From Halomonas sp. SpR1 (GTDB lineage Bacteria; Pseudomonadota; Gammaproteobacteria; Pseudomonadales; Halomonadaceae), in contig NZ_JAUAMB010000009.1 of NCBI RefSeq assembly GCF_031010175.1, forward strand, positions 1-64,000: a stretch of 64,000 nt of DNA. The letters are read 5' to 3'. The notes under the pieces are model-generated. The model saw only the letters and a program-made list of their open reading frames with translations. It had not been told where the DNA came from and did not search any database. A program made the position numbers and the translations under genes. Below, piece after piece: positions 55,207-64,000 of the stretch (position 1 is its first letter; the number at the start of each line of letters is the position of its first letter).

Positions 55207-55569
55207 CCTACGCTCCTAACTGGCTAAAAAAGCTATTGAAAAAGACGGCAGATAATAAAGACTGCGGTGGCCTGTTGCCAGTTCCAATGCAGCGGCAGGC
55301 CGAAACAAGCATTGCTCAAGGGGAATTCCCCCAGGTGGAAAGTGCCACATATGCTAAAAAGTGACACTGTGCTGAATAGTATTACACTCCCAAGCGTAGC
55401 GTGCCTTATGACTAACCGAAGGTTTTCTTCGTTGTGTGGTCGGCGCGTCCTTGTTAGCTTCCTATAACGCGACACTTAACCCCCTGCAATAGAGTGCTTG
55501 GTTGCGGTATCATCATGCCATTAGCGGTTTCATCTGTTGTCGAAAAGACGCAATGGAGTAAGTGGGGCA
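55207..55569. other. 363-bp gap between the metal-binding protein gene and trpG
   Basis: I find no gene I can support. A 12-bp palindrome GGGGAATTCCCC lies at 55320-55331. A minus-strand frame through 55233-55475 is partly hydrophobic but has no family I recognise. The region must hold the divergent promoters of the metal-binding protein gene and trpGDC. Neither a clear Zur/MntR site nor a trp leader peptide with Trp codons is apparent. Confidence 0.6.
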
Positions 55570-56190
55570 ATGGCGCAAGCTCAGTCAGTGCGGAAACAGG
55601 CAGCGCAGAAAGTGGTGATGCTGGATAACTACGATAGCTTCACGTTTAACATCGTGCAGTATCTGGGTGAGCTGGGCGCAGAAGTGATCACTCACCTTAA
55701 TGATGACATCACCATTGAGCAGATCGAAGCGCTGGCGCCGACCCACCTGGTGGTATCGCCAGGGCCCTGCACGCCCAACGAGGCGGGGATTTCCATGGCC
55801 GCCATCAAGCACTTTGCTGGCAGGTTGCCTATTTTAGGCGTTTGCCTGGGGCATCAGGCGATTGGCCAGGTGTATGGTGGCAAGGTCGTGCACGCTCCGC
55901 AGGTTATGCACGGCAAAACCTCTGCGGTGCTGCACGCTAATCAGGGTGTGTTTGAGGGACTGGATAATCCTGTTGAGGTTACCCGCTATCACTCCCTGAT
56001 AGTCGATAAAACGAGCCTGCCTGACTGTTTGGAAGTCACTGCCTGGACAAGCGATGACGATGTAACCCCCGGTTTAGTTATGGGGTTTCGTCACCGCGAG
56101 CTGGATATTGAAGGGGTGCAGTTTCACCCCGAGTCGATTCTTACCCGCCAAGGCCATGAGCTGTTGGCCAACTTTTTAAAACGCGGCTGA
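55570..56190 (+). CDS. trpG: Anthranilate synthase component II (glutamine amidotransferase)
   Basis: The class I glutamine amidotransferase has [20 protein letters not shown], catalytic Cys92 in [11 protein letters not shown], and the His-x-Glu of GVQFHPES. I use ATG 55570 (206 residues); a start at 55537 or at the internal Met at 55618 is possible. It supplies ammonia to TrpE, which is not encoded nearby. It is the first gene of trpGDC here. Confidence 0.93.
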   Translation: MAQAQSVRKQAAQKVVMLDNYDSFTFNIVQYLGELGAEVITHLNDDITIEQIEALAPTHLVVSPGPCTPNEAGISMAAIKHFAGRLPILGVCLGHQAIGQVYGGKVVHAPQVMHGKTSAVLHANQGVFEGLDNPVEVTRYHSLIVDKTSLPDCLEVTAWTSDDDVTPGLVMGFRHRELDIEGVQFHPESILTRQGHELLANFLKRG

Positions 56191-56227
56191 TGGCCGGTTT
56201 CACACGCTTTTAGGGGCCCCTCTGCTC

Positions 56228-57247
56228 ATGCAAATGCGAGACGCGATTAATGCGGTAATGCGCCGCGAAAACCTCTCTTTCGATGCCATGCACGCTTTAA
56301 TGCGCCAAATCATGACCGGCGATGCATCTGACGCGCAAATTGGTGGCCTGCTGGTCGGTTTAGCCATGAAGGGTGAAAGCGCCGTTGAAATTAGCGCTGC
56401 AGCTCAGGTAATGCGCGAACTGATGAAGCGCGTTGAGCTAAGTGCTGACAACGTTGTGGATATCGTCGGCACCGGTGGCGATGGCGCCAACCTGTTTAAT
56501 GTCTCCACCGCCGCCAGTTTTGTCGCCGCTGCCGCTGGCGCCCATGTGGCCAAACACGGTAACCGCAGCGTTTCGTCGTCGTCGGGTAGTGCGGATCTAT
56601 TCGATGTGGCGGGTATTTACCTGGATCTCAAGCCTGACCAGGTAGCTCGCTGTATTGAACAGGTGGGCGTCGGTTTTATGTTTGCCCCCAATCACCACCC
56701 GGCGATGCGCTATGCCATTGGCCCCCGCCGCGAAATGGGCGTGCGCACGCTGTTTAATATTTTGGGCCCATTGACCAACCCCGCAGGTGCTCCCAACCAG
56801 GTGCTGGGTGTTTACGCACCAGATCTGGTGCCGCTGATGGCGGAAGTGCTGAAAACCCTGGGTAGTCGCCATGTAATGGTGGTGCACTCTGAGGACGGTC
56901 TGGATGAGATCTCCCTGGCCAGCCCCACTTTGGTGGCAGAACTCAAAGAGGGCGAGATTACCCAGTACACCATTACCCCTGAAGAGCTGGGCATTGAGCG
57001 CCAGAGCCTGGCAACCCTGAAAGCCGCCAGCGCCGAAGACAGCCTGCGCTTGGTCAAGGCTGCGCTTTCCGGTGAAGGCGCTGCCGCCGATATGGTCGCG
57101 CTAAATGCCGGGGCCGCGCTCTACTGTGCGGGCGTGGCAGATACCTTGAAAGAGGGGGTGATGGTGGCCCAGGACGCGCAAGCCTCCAAACTGCCGCTTG
57201 AAAAACTCAAAGAGCTTTCGCACTTCACCAGCGTTTTTAAGCAGTAG
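56228..57247 (+). CDS. trpD: Anthranilate phosphoribosyltransferase
   Basis: The 339-residue enzyme has the PRPP/anthranilate motifs DIVGTGGDGANLFNVST, KHGNRSVSSSSGSAD and GPLTNPAGA. It transfers the phosphoribosyl group of PRPP to anthranilate. The start is at 56228 or the ATG six bases later. It lies 37 bp after trpG. Confidence 0.96.
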   Translation: MQMRDAINAVMRRENLSFDAMHALMRQIMTGDASDAQIGGLLVGLAMKGESAVEISAAAQVMRELMKRVELSADNVVDIVGTGGDGANLFNVSTAASFVAAAAGAHVAKHGNRSVSSSSGSADLFDVAGIYLDLKPDQVARCIEQVGVGFMFAPNHHPAMRYAIGPRREMGVRTLFNILGPLTNPAGAPNQVLGVYAPDLVPLMAEVLKTLGSRHVMVVHSEDGLDEISLASPTLVAELKEGEITQYTITPEELGIERQSLATLKAASAEDSLRLVKAALSGEGAAADMVALNAGAALYCAGVADTLKEGVMVAQDAQASKLPLEKLKELSHFTSVFKQ

Positions 57248-57286
57248 GTGCTTAAACAAGATCAGTTTTAAAAAAAAGAGATCAAC

Positions 57287-58090
57287 ATGACTCAACAGGC
57301 AACGCCGACTATTTTAACGCGCATTCTGGCTCGTAAAGAGCAGGAAGTGGCTGAGCGCCGTCAGGCCGTTTCAGAGGCTGATTTGCTCGCCCTCGGTGAG
57401 CAACAGAGCGCGCCGCGTGGCTTTATCGATGCGCTCAACACGCGCATTGCGGAGGGGGATCCGGCCATCATCGCCGAGGTGAAAAAAGCCTCACCCTCAA
57501 AGGGAGTGATCCGCGAAGAGTTTCACCCTTCGGATATCGCCAAAAGCTATGCCCAGGGCGGCGCTGCCTGTCTCTCCGTGCTTACCGACGCCGACTTTTT
57601 CCAGGGGCACGAAGACTATCTCATTGCTGCCCGTGATGTATGTACGCTGCCGGTGATTCGCAAAGACTTTATCACCCACGGCTACCAGGTCTGTGAAGCC
57701 CGGGCGATTGGCGCTGACTGTATTCTGCTGATTGTTGCCGCTCTGGATGACGCCCAACTGCACGACCTGAATCAGCAGGCTATTCAGTTGGGGATGGATG
57801 TATTGGTCGAAGTCCACGATGCTGAGGAACTTGAGCGCGCACTGGCGCTGGATCTAAAGCTTGTGGGCATCAACAACCGCAACCTGCACACCTTTGAAAC
57901 CAGCCTGAACACCACTCTGGATCTGCTGCCGCGCATTCCAGAAGGCGTTACGGTGATTACCGAGTCCGGCATTCATACCCGCGATGACGTTGAGCTGATG
58001 CGTGACCACAACGTTAACGGTTTCCTGGTCGGCGAAGCCTTTATGCGTGAGAGTGATCCAGGGTTGGCACTTAAACGACTGTTCTTTTAA
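57287..58090 (+). CDS. trpC: Indole-3-glycerol-phosphate synthase
   Basis: The 267-residue TIM barrel has [28 protein letters not shown] and [11 protein letters not shown], all signature stretches. It closes the indole ring of tryptophan. It ends the trpGDC run. Its last four bases overlap the end of the convergent dehydrogenase gene. Confidence 0.97.
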   Translation: MTQQATPTILTRILARKEQEVAERRQAVSEADLLALGEQQSAPRGFIDALNTRIAEGDPAIIAEVKKASPSKGVIREEFHPSDIAKSYAQGGAACLSVLTDADFFQGHEDYLIAARDVCTLPVIRKDFITHGYQVCEARAIGADCILLIVAALDDAQLHDLNQQAIQLGMDVLVEVHDAEELERALALDLKLVGINNRNLHTFETSLNTTLDLLPRIPEGVTVITESGIHTRDDVELMRDHNVNGFLVGEAFMRESDPGLALKRLFF

Positions 58091-61000
58091 CTTGCCCGCT
58101 TTAGACAAACAAGCAGCGCCTGAAGCGGGTGAGGCAGCACCTGTTCCGAGTAACGCTTCACCTGACTACGGCAGGAGTAGCCGGTGGCCAGTAGCTTACC
58201 CGTGTTGTCATCGGCCTCTACCTGGGGCTGCCAGGACTGGGCGTAGATCGTTTTTGACGTAGCGGCGTTGCGGGTTTCGTGGCCGTAGGTGCCGGACATG
58301 CCGCAGCAGCCGGTGGCCATCAATTCAAGCTCTAACCCAAACGCCGCAAACACCTGCTGCCACGCTTTGGGGCTACCCGGCGCGTTGGTCTTCTCGGTGC
58401 AGTGGGAGAGCAGCTTAAATCCTGGGTCGGTGAGCTTAAGCTGGCTGGGCGCCAGGGTAGTGATGCGGGTCGCCAGCCACTCCTGCAGCATCAGCACCTC
58501 AGGCACCGCCTCATTGCCCAGCGCTTTGACGTACTCTTGCCGGTAGGTGAGCGTCATCGCCGGGTCGATACCCACCATGGGGACATCAAAGCGCGCCAGG
58601 GTGCGCAGCCGCTCGGCCTGCTTGGCGGCGGTGCGCTCGAAGGCGCCCAAAAAGCCCTGCACCTGGAGTGGTTTGCCGTTCGCCGAAAAGGGCATCACAA
58701 ACACACGTAGGTTTAAACGCGACAGCAGCTCGACGACATCCATCACCAGCTTGGCTTCAAAGTGGGTGGTGAAGGCATCCTGGACAATAATCACGCTGTT
58801 AGCGCGCTGCTGTTCGGTGAGCAGGGCCAGCGAGAGCGGCGTTGCTTCGGCGACGCCCCAGGCCTTCAGCTGTTTCTTAACGCTGGCACGAGAGAGGGCG
58901 GGGGAATCGCTCATGCCTAAGGTGCTGCGCATCAGTTTTTCCACCCAACGCTGACCAATCACCGCGTTATACAGCGGCGCGGCCTTGGCCAGGGTGGGCA
59001 GCATAAACTCGGTGCCACCAATGACGTAGTCCCGGATTGGGCGCAGGTAGCGGCCGTGGTAGACCTCTAAAAACTGCGAACGGAACTGCGGCACGTTGAC
59101 TTTAATCGGGCACTGACCCGCGCAGGATTTGCACGCCAGGCAGCCCGCCATGGCGTCATAAACTTCATGGGAGTAGTCGTGGTGCTGTTTGCGGCTTAGC
59201 GTGTTCACCACCCGCAGCGGAAAACTCTTAATAAAGCCCCAGCCGCCTTCGGCTTTCTTCTTGCGCGACTCTTCCACCACATCGATACCCGCCTGAGACT
59301 GCAGGCGCAGCCATTCGCGGATCAGGCTGGCGCGGCCTTTGGGCGAGTGGCGGCGATCGCGAGTGGCCTTCCAGGACGGGCACATGGGGTCATCGACATC
59401 GTAGTTGTAGCAGGCGCCGTTGCCGTTGCAGTAGACCGCGGCGTCGTAGGCCTGCCAGGCCCGTTCATCGATGGTGCGGTCGAGCTGGCCGCGCATCGGC
59501 ACGCCATCGATGCTAAGCAGATCAGGGTCGCTATCCTTGGCGATGAGCTCGCCGCTCTCGGCAGGCGTTGCGATCTTGCCGGGGTTAAGCTGGTTAAAGG
59601 GGTCAAAGGCGGCTTTGACCCGCTGTAGGCTGGGGTAGAGTTCGCCAAAGAACCTGGGGGCGTACTCCGAGCGCACGCCCTTGCCGTGTTCGCCCCACAG
59701 CAGGCCGCCGTATTTTTGGGTGAGCGCTGCCACCTCGTCAGAGACCGCGCGAATCAGTTTTTCCTGCTCGGGATCCTTCATATCGATGGCGGGGCGCACA
59801 TGCAGTACCCCCGCATCCACATGGCCAAACATGCCGTAAGCAAGCCCGCGGGCATCGAGTGCGGCGCGAAACTCGGCAATAAAGTCCGCCAGATGCTCGG
59901 GCGGCACGGCGGTATCTTCCACAAAGGGAATCGGGCGCTTCTCGCCCTGGACATTGCCGAGCAGGCCCACCGAGCGCTTGCGCATGGCGTAGACTTTCTG
60001 AATCTGCCCGCGCCCTTCGGCCAGGGTGTAGCCTAGGCGCTCTACGCTGGTGTCTTGACTTAAATGCTCGGTAAAAGACCTTACCCGCTTGGCGAGGGCG
60101 TTTTCATCGTCGTCATTAAACTCGATCAGGTTAATGCCGCGAATCGGCGCCGTTCCGGTGGCCGGGAAAAACTCGGCCACGCTGTCCCAGACAAAGTCCT
60201 CCATGGCGAGCTGGAGGACGGTGTCATCCACCGTTTCGATGGAGGTGGGTCGAGCGCTGGCGGCTTTCAGCGTTTTGGCATCACGCAGGGCGTCCATAAA
60301 ACTGGTATAGCGCACGTTGACCAGCGTGGAGTGCTTGGGGATGGGCAGCACATTGAGCACGGCTTCGTTTAGAAAGCCTAATGAGCCTTCCGAGCCGCAC
60401 AGCAGACTGTTGAGATTAAGCTGGCCTTTATCATCGCGCAAATGGGCCAGATCGTAGCCGGTTAAGCAGCGGTTGAGCGGCGGAAATTTTGCTGCAATCA
60501 GCTCACGCTGCTGGTCGATAATCTCGGCGGCGGTGGTATGCACGCAGCCAAGAATGCCTGCCTGCTGGCGCTCGGTCTGTTCTTCGTCTTGGGTTAAGGC
60601 GCGGCTGTGCAGGTGCTGACCGCCGATCAGAATGGTATCCAGTTCCAGTACGTGATCGCGGGTTTTGCCGTATTCACAGCTGCCCTGGCCGCTGGCATCG
60701 GTGGAGATCATGCCGCCAAGGGTGGCGCGATTGGAGGTGGACAACTCCGGGGCGAAAAACAGCCCGTGGGGTTTGAGCGCGGCGTTTAATTGATCCTTCA
60801 CCACCCCCGCCTGGACGCGCACACGCCGCGCTTCCACATCGATCTCTAGGATCTGGTGCATATGGCGTGAGACGTCCACCACAATGCCGTCGGTGAGGGA
60901 CTGCCCGTTGGTGCCGGTACCGCCGCCGCGGGGCGTTAGCACAATCCCCCGATGGGAGGTTTGCGCGGCCAAACGGGTCAGGCGCTCTAGATCTTCGGCA

Positions 61001-61191
61001 TGCTTGGGGTAGACCGCCGCCTGCGGGAGGCGCTGATAGATTGAGTTGTCGGTGGACAGCACCGTGCGATTGGCATAATCCGGGGCGATTTCGCCCTCAA
61101 AGCCGCGGGTTTTGAGGGCTTGCAGAAATCGCACGTAATCTTTGCCCAAACGTTCAAACGGGGCGGTACGGGTGTCCAAGGATGCAATCAT
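58087..61191 (-). CDS. ydiJ: YdiJ-like FAD-linked oxidase with Fe-S C-terminal half
   Basis: The 1034-residue fusion has an N-terminal PCMH-type FAD-binding domain ([16 protein letters not shown], about residue 105) and an FAD-oxidase C domain to about 550. A ferredoxin-like part with [16 protein letters not shown] (about 665) and a C-terminal CCG-type Cys-rich domain with [13 protein letters not shown] follow. YdiJ-type proteins oxidise D-2-hydroxy acids; D-2-hydroxyglutarate is the best-supported substrate for relatives. It overlaps trpC tail to tail by four bases. Confidence 0.9.
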   Translation of the reverse strand: MIASLDTRTAPFERLGKDYVRFLQALKTRGFEGEIAPDYANRTVLSTDNSIYQRLPQAAVYPKHAEDLERLTRLAAQTSHRGIVLTPRGGGTGTNGQSLTDGIVVDVSRHMHQILEIDVEARRVRVQAGVVKDQLNAALKPHGLFFAPELSTSNRATLGGMISTDASGQGSCEYGKTRDHVLELDTILIGGQHLHSRALTQDEEQTERQQAGILGCVHTTAAEIIDQQRELIAAKFPPLNRCLTGYDLAHLRDDKGQLNLNSLLCGSEGSLGFLNEAVLNVLPIPKHSTLVNVRYTSFMDALRDAKTLKAASARPTSIETVDDTVLQLAMEDFVWDSVAEFFPATGTAPIRGINLIEFNDDDENALAKRVRSFTEHLSQDTSVERLGYTLAEGRGQIQKVYAMRKRSVGLLGNVQGEKRPIPFVEDTAVPPEHLADFIAEFRAALDARGLAYGMFGHVDAGVLHVRPAIDMKDPEQEKLIRAVSDEVAALTQKYGGLLWGEHGKGVRSEYAPRFFGELYPSLQRVKAAFDPFNQLNPGKIATPAESGELIAKDSDPDLLSIDGVPMRGQLDRTIDERAWQAYDAAVYCNGNGACYNYDVDDPMCPSWKATRDRRHSPKGRASLIREWLRLQSQAGIDVVEESRKKKAEGGWGFIKSFPLRVVNTLSRKQHHDYSHEVYDAMAGCLACKSCAGQCPIKVNVPQFRSQFLEVYHGRYLRPIRDYVIGGTEFMLPTLAKAAPLYNAVIGQRWVEKLMRSTLGMSDSPALSRASVKKQLKAWGVAEATPLSLALLTEQQRANSVIIVQDAFTTHFEAKLVMDVVELLSRLNLRVFVMPFSANGKPLQVQGFLGAFERTAAKQAERLRTLARFDVPMVGIDPAMTLTYRQEYVKALGNEAVPEVLMLQEWLATRITTLAPSQLKLTDPGFKLLSHCTEKTNAPGSPKAWQQVFAAFGLELELMATGCCGMSGTYGHETRNAATSKTIYAQSWQPQVEADDNTGKLLATGYSCRSQVKRYSEQVLPHPLQALLVCLKRAS

Positions 61192-61293
61192 AGTTGATCA
61201 GGCCGTCAGTGCCGGGGGCGCAATAAAAGAAGACCGCTACTTTACCGCAGCGGCTGCCCAGGTGCATCACACGGTAGCGCTTTACTTCGCGCT

Positions 61294-61884
61294 TTATTCC
61301 GCACCCAGCGCTTCCTTTACCAGCGCTAATGAGGCGTCCGACATGGGGAGTTTCAAGGCGAGTTCGTGGGCGCGGGGCGACATTTTGCGCCAGGTCATCT
61401 GCACAATACGTACCATATGGTCGTGCTCAATCTTGCGCGAGAAGTCGGCAAAGTAGTTCTCTAGAAACACCAGGCAGGCACAATCTTCCAGGGCCTGCAC
61501 ATCGGGGTCGCGGCCCAGGCCTTTTTTGCCAATAATTGTTTTGGCTCGGTTGGCGTCTTCGTCACTGTAGCCAGCCTCGCGCATCAGCTGGGCGGTCGTC
61601 TCGCCCGCGCGCTTGCCCTGATCGCGCCGCCAGGTTAGATAACCCACGCGCCCTTCAGGGTACTCCTCCCGCGGCACCAGCCAGCGCTGTAAGTGCTGGG
61701 CGCGAACGGCTAATCGAAGCACTTCATCCGGGGCGTCGTGTACGCAGTCTAACCAGCCGCTCATGCGCTGGGCATAGGCAAGTTCCTGGGGCATGGATGT
61801 GCCATCGGCAAGCGTTGTGGCACGTGGATCCTCGCGATGCAGAGCATCGATGGCGGCGAGCGTTTGATCAAAAGCGGTAGGCAT
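61294..61884 (-). CDS. DUF4202 family protein
   Basis: The 196-residue protein matches DUF4202 with ALHREDPRA, RAQHLQRWLVPREEYP and LVFLENYFADF segments; the conserved His/Asp/Glu residues suggest an HD-like metal-binding helical fold. Function unknown. It lies 102 bp from the ydiJ-like gene on the same strand and could share its transcript. Confidence 0.85.
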   Translation of the reverse strand: MPTAFDQTLAAIDALHREDPRATTLADGTSMPQELAYAQRMSGWLDCVHDAPDEVLRLAVRAQHLQRWLVPREEYPEGRVGYLTWRRDQGKRAGETTAQLMREAGYSDEDANRAKTIIGKKGLGRDPDVQALEDCACLVFLENYFADFSRKIEHDHMVRIVQMTWRKMSPRAHELALKLPMSDASLALVKEALGAE

Positions 61885-61979
61885 GGCAGCGTTGCTCGGC
61901 TGGAAATGATGCTAATAGGTTGCCGAGAAATCGTGAGAATCACAACTGCTGTATTAGGGGAGGAGGTTAGCAAGGGGGC

Positions 61980-62015
61980 GGCGCCTGCTGCTATTCGCAG
62001 CTTACAGCAGGCGCC
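61980..62015 (-). terminator. Hairpin downstream of the dicarboxylate symporter gene
   Basis: GGCGCCTGCTG and CAGCAGGCGCC form an 11-bp stem with a 14-base loop 16 bp after the symporter stop. No U-tract follows, so its terminator role is uncertain. Confidence 0.5.
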
Positions 62016-62030
62016 TGTTCACACGCTTAG

Positions 62031-63278
62031 TTAGCGACGGTTGTAGATCTCTTCGTTAAGTTCGCCCTCGCTTTTACTCACCAGGGTGGTCACCATTAAA
62101 TCGCCGGCGACGTTGACGCTGGTGCGTGCCATATCCAGGATACGATCAATCCCCGCGACCACTGCGATGGCTTCCAGCGGTAGGCCGACCTGCGCCATTA
62201 TAATCGAGAGCATAATCAAGCCAGCGCCCGGTACACCCGCGGTGCCAATGGAAGCCAGCGTGCCGGTGGCGACAATCATACCGTAGTCCATCATGCTCAA
62301 ATCGGTGCCGGTCATTTGGGCGATAAATAGCACCACCACGCCCTGGTAAAGCGCGGTGCCGTCCATATTGATAGTGGCGCCTACAGGCAGCACAAACCCC
62401 GAAACCCCTTCGGAAACGCCCAGGTTCTTCTGCGCACAGCGGATAGAGACCGGCAGGGTGCCCGCAGAAGAGGCGGACGAGAACGCCACCACAATCGCGT
62501 CCAGGCTGCCCTGTAAATAGCGCATGGGGTTAAGCCGCCCAAGTAGCGAGATAAAGCCTGAGTAGATCACCAGCACGTGAAGAATACTGGCCAGGTACGC
62601 TACGCCGATCAGCTTGGCAAGCGGTAGCAGTATCTCTAAGCCGTACTGGCCGGAGACGTGGGCGATTAAGCCAAAGACGCCGAACGGGGCGAAGGCCATT
62701 ACAATGCCGGTGAGCTTGTACATCGCCTCAGCAAAGCTATCGAATACCTTCATCACCGGTTCGCCTTTATCGCCAATCAGCGTTAGTGAAATACCCAGGC
62801 CAATGGCAAACACAATGATCTGCATAATGTTGCCGTTGGCCAGGGCGTCCAGCGGGTTGCGCGGCACTAAGTTAACTAGGATAGAGACCAGTGATGGCGC
62901 TTCACTAGCGGCCACCTCAGAATCGAAGCTTAATTCAACGCCCACGCCCGGTTGCAGCAGGGTGGAAAGTACCAGACCGATGGAAATAGCAAAGGCGGTA
63001 GTGATCAGGTAGAGCGTGATTGTGCGTGCGCCAATCCGGCCCATTTTTTGCGGATCACGCATGGAGGTAATGCCCACCACCAGGGTGGAGAACACCAGTG
63101 GCACAATCAGCATCATAATGGCGTTTATAAAAATATCACCAAGTGGCTTAAACACGCTGGCTGTGTCACCTAGCAGCGCGCCTGCCAAAATACCCAACGC
63201 CAAACCGGCGAGAATCTTCTTCCATAGGGCAATTCGTCGCCACCAGGCAAACTTTCCTTGCTGTGCTGTCTCCTGCAC
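62031..63278 (-). CDS. Dicarboxylate/amino-acid:cation symporter (DAACS family)
   Basis: The 415-residue transporter has the family's eight helices, the Ser-rich re-entrant loop FSSASSAGTLPVS and the substrate motif PVGATINMDGTALYQ. It imports glutamate, aspartate or C4-dicarboxylates with Na+ or H+. I chose GTG 63278 because AGGAG lies seven bases upstream; the longer frame from 63353 adds 25 residues without family character. GltP- and DctA-type function cannot be separated here. Confidence 0.92.
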   Translation of the reverse strand: MQETAQQGKFAWWRRIALWKKILAGLALGILAGALLGDTASVFKPLGDIFINAIMMLIVPLVFSTLVVGITSMRDPQKMGRIGARTITLYLITTAFAISIGLVLSTLLQPGVGVELSFDSEVAASEAPSLVSILVNLVPRNPLDALANGNIMQIIVFAIGLGISLTLIGDKGEPVMKVFDSFAEAMYKLTGIVMAFAPFGVFGLIAHVSGQYGLEILLPLAKLIGVAYLASILHVLVIYSGFISLLGRLNPMRYLQGSLDAIVVAFSSASSAGTLPVSIRCAQKNLGVSEGVSGFVLPVGATINMDGTALYQGVVVLFIAQMTGTDLSMMDYGMIVATGTLASIGTAGVPGAGLIMLSIIMAQVGLPLEAIAVVAGIDRILDMARTSVNVAGDLMVTTLVSKSEGELNEEIYNRR

Positions 63279-63622
63279 TGCCTTTCTCCTGTCAAAAGTG
63301 GGGAAATCTATTATTAAGCGATTCGCTAGTGGAATCGGCGGGCACTCTATCACTTTTGACTAATGGGCGGGGGTGGTTATGCAGAGCAGTCATAGCGCAT
63401 GCGTTAGATCCAAGAACTGGATTCTGCTAGCCATAGGGATACCACGCGCTCCTTGAGCGTTGCGCTACAAAATGTCTTACTGATCTAACCTTTAATGCTG
63501 CTAAGCAAGTGCTGCGTGGCACCGCCCATAGCCCCCATCCGCGCTTTTGCCTACAATAGCCCTCTTTACGCACGCGCATCTGCGTGTTGCTTTTATTGTT
63601 TTCAGGCCAAGGGACAGGATTC
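63279..63622. other. 344-bp intergenic region before serS
   Basis: No gene or RNA is recognisable. It must contain the divergent promoters of the symporter gene and serS; TACAAT at about 63551 is a possible -10 element for serS. A small GC-rich inverted repeat (ACGCGCATCTGCGTG) lies at about 63573-63587. Confidence 0.5.
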
Positions 63623-64000
63623 ATGCTCGATCCGAAACTGCTGCGCGGTGATCTTGATACGGTTGCTCATCAACTGGCCCGCCGGGGCTTTGTGCTTGAT
63701 AAAGCGGGACTGCAGGCGCTGGAGTCGCGTCGCCGTGAGCTGCAAACGCAAACCGAGCAGCTGCAAAACGAGCGTAATATGCGCTCCAAAGCGATTGGTA
63801 AGGCCAAGGCTAATGGTGAAGATATTCAGCCGCTGCTGGACGAAGTCAGCGATTTAGGCGATCGCCTGGATAAAGCCAAGAAAGAACTGGCCGAGGTGCA
63901 GGAAGAGTGGGACGACGCCATCAGCGGTATTCCCAACCTGCCCCACGAAAGCGTGCCGGAAGGCAAAAGCGAAGACGATAACGTTGAGTTGCACCGCTGG
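63623..64000 (+). CDS. serS: Seryl-tRNA synthetase, N-terminal part (3' end outside window)
   Basis: The visible 126 residues start [20 protein letters not shown] and continue as the long antiparallel coiled-coil arm (about residues 30-100) that contacts the long variable arm of tRNA-Ser, followed by [13 protein letters not shown]. The catalytic class II domain is beyond the window. AAGGGACAGG precedes the ATG. Confidence 0.96.
   Translation, partial: MLDPKLLRGDLDTVAHQLARRGFVLDKAGLQALESRRRELQTQTEQLQNERNMRSKAIGKAKANGEDIQPLLDEVSDLGDRLDKAKKELAEVQEEWDDAISGIPNLPHESVPEGKSEDDNVELHRW

Noticed and set aside
55320-55331. GGGGAATTCCCC palindrome as an operator
   Set aside because: It is a short isolated palindrome without a matching regulator pattern or a clear promoter next to it; noted but not called as regulatory.
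55233-55475. 80-codon minus-strand frame upstream of the metal-binding protein gene
   Set aside because: It has one hydrophobic stretch but no ribosome site I can point to and no recognisable family; chance or decayed remnant cannot be separated.
63279-63622. tRNA or T-box leader before serS
   Set aside because: No cloverleaf, TTCGA-type loop or T-box motif could be found, and gammaproteobacterial serS is not normally T-box controlled.

Overview
The window looks like a chromosomal segment of a moderately halophilic gammaproteobacterium of the family Halomonadaceae (Halomonas or Vreelandella type). This rests on gene content and protein style: a PHA synthase with a Ser-x-Cys-x-Gly box beside a phasin and a DUF6489 protein, acidic proteins, fairly GC-rich codon use, and gammaproteobacterial neighbourhoods such as tesA/ybbA-ybbP, lapG-lapD, yqjD-yqjE-yqjK and prmB-aroC. 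No sequence search was possible, so the taxon is an inference. I saw no rRNA, tRNA, CRISPR array, prophage or complete insertion sequence.

Layout. 1-7 kb is a biofilm-adhesion locus: the 3' end of a giant repetitive RTX adhesin, a small conserved protein, and on the other strand lapG-lapD, the c-di-GMP-gated periplasmic protease switch that retains or releases such adhesins. 7-11 kb has tesA diverging from the ybbA-ybbP ABC exporter, followed by a 162-bp palindromic MITE-like element and a 12-bp minisatellite. 11.6-16.4 kb holds an alpha/beta hydrolase, a patatin-like protein, smrA, prmB and aroC. 16.4-19.7 kb is a polyhydroxyalkanoate (PHA) granule cluster (DUF6489 protein, phasin, class I phaC). 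19.8-22.1 kb is ahpC/ahpF with a likely OxyR site. 22.5-26.6 kb is a potFGHI-type polyamine importer. 27-33 kb contains a DUF3617 protein, an RND efflux pump with its adaptor and a palindromic operator, and a BaiN/HI0933 flavoprotein. 33-39.6 kb carries yqjDEK-like genes, pldA, an MscK-like channel and tlyA.

39.6-43 kb is the least understood part: an operon of an ATP-grasp protein and a 690-residue protein of unknown family in which I see a possible Cys-His-Asn triad. 43-47.3 kb has small conserved genes (DUF1820, SH3 protein, tpm, yajG-like) and an AT-richer divergent pair (DMT transporter and AlkB-like dioxygenase). 47.3-51.1 kb is a sulfate/thiosulfate importer (sbp-cysTWA). 51.4-58.1 kb is a rearranged rpe-gph-trpGDC region: trpE is missing from its usual place, and an NADH dehydrogenase gene and an orphan Zn/Mn-binding protein gene sit inside in the opposite orientation. 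58-64 kb has a YdiJ-like FAD/Fe-S dehydrogenase, a DUF4202 protein, a dicarboxylate symporter and the 5' end of serS.

Most of the window is ordinary core genome. The parts worth a second look are the ATP-grasp/unknown-protein operon, the MITE-like palindrome supplying the ybbP stop codon, the minisatellite with a possible 30-residue membrane peptide, the Gly-Leu-Ser motif shared by PhaC and the DUF6489 protein, paired putative PhaR sites, and the near-identical adhesin repeats.
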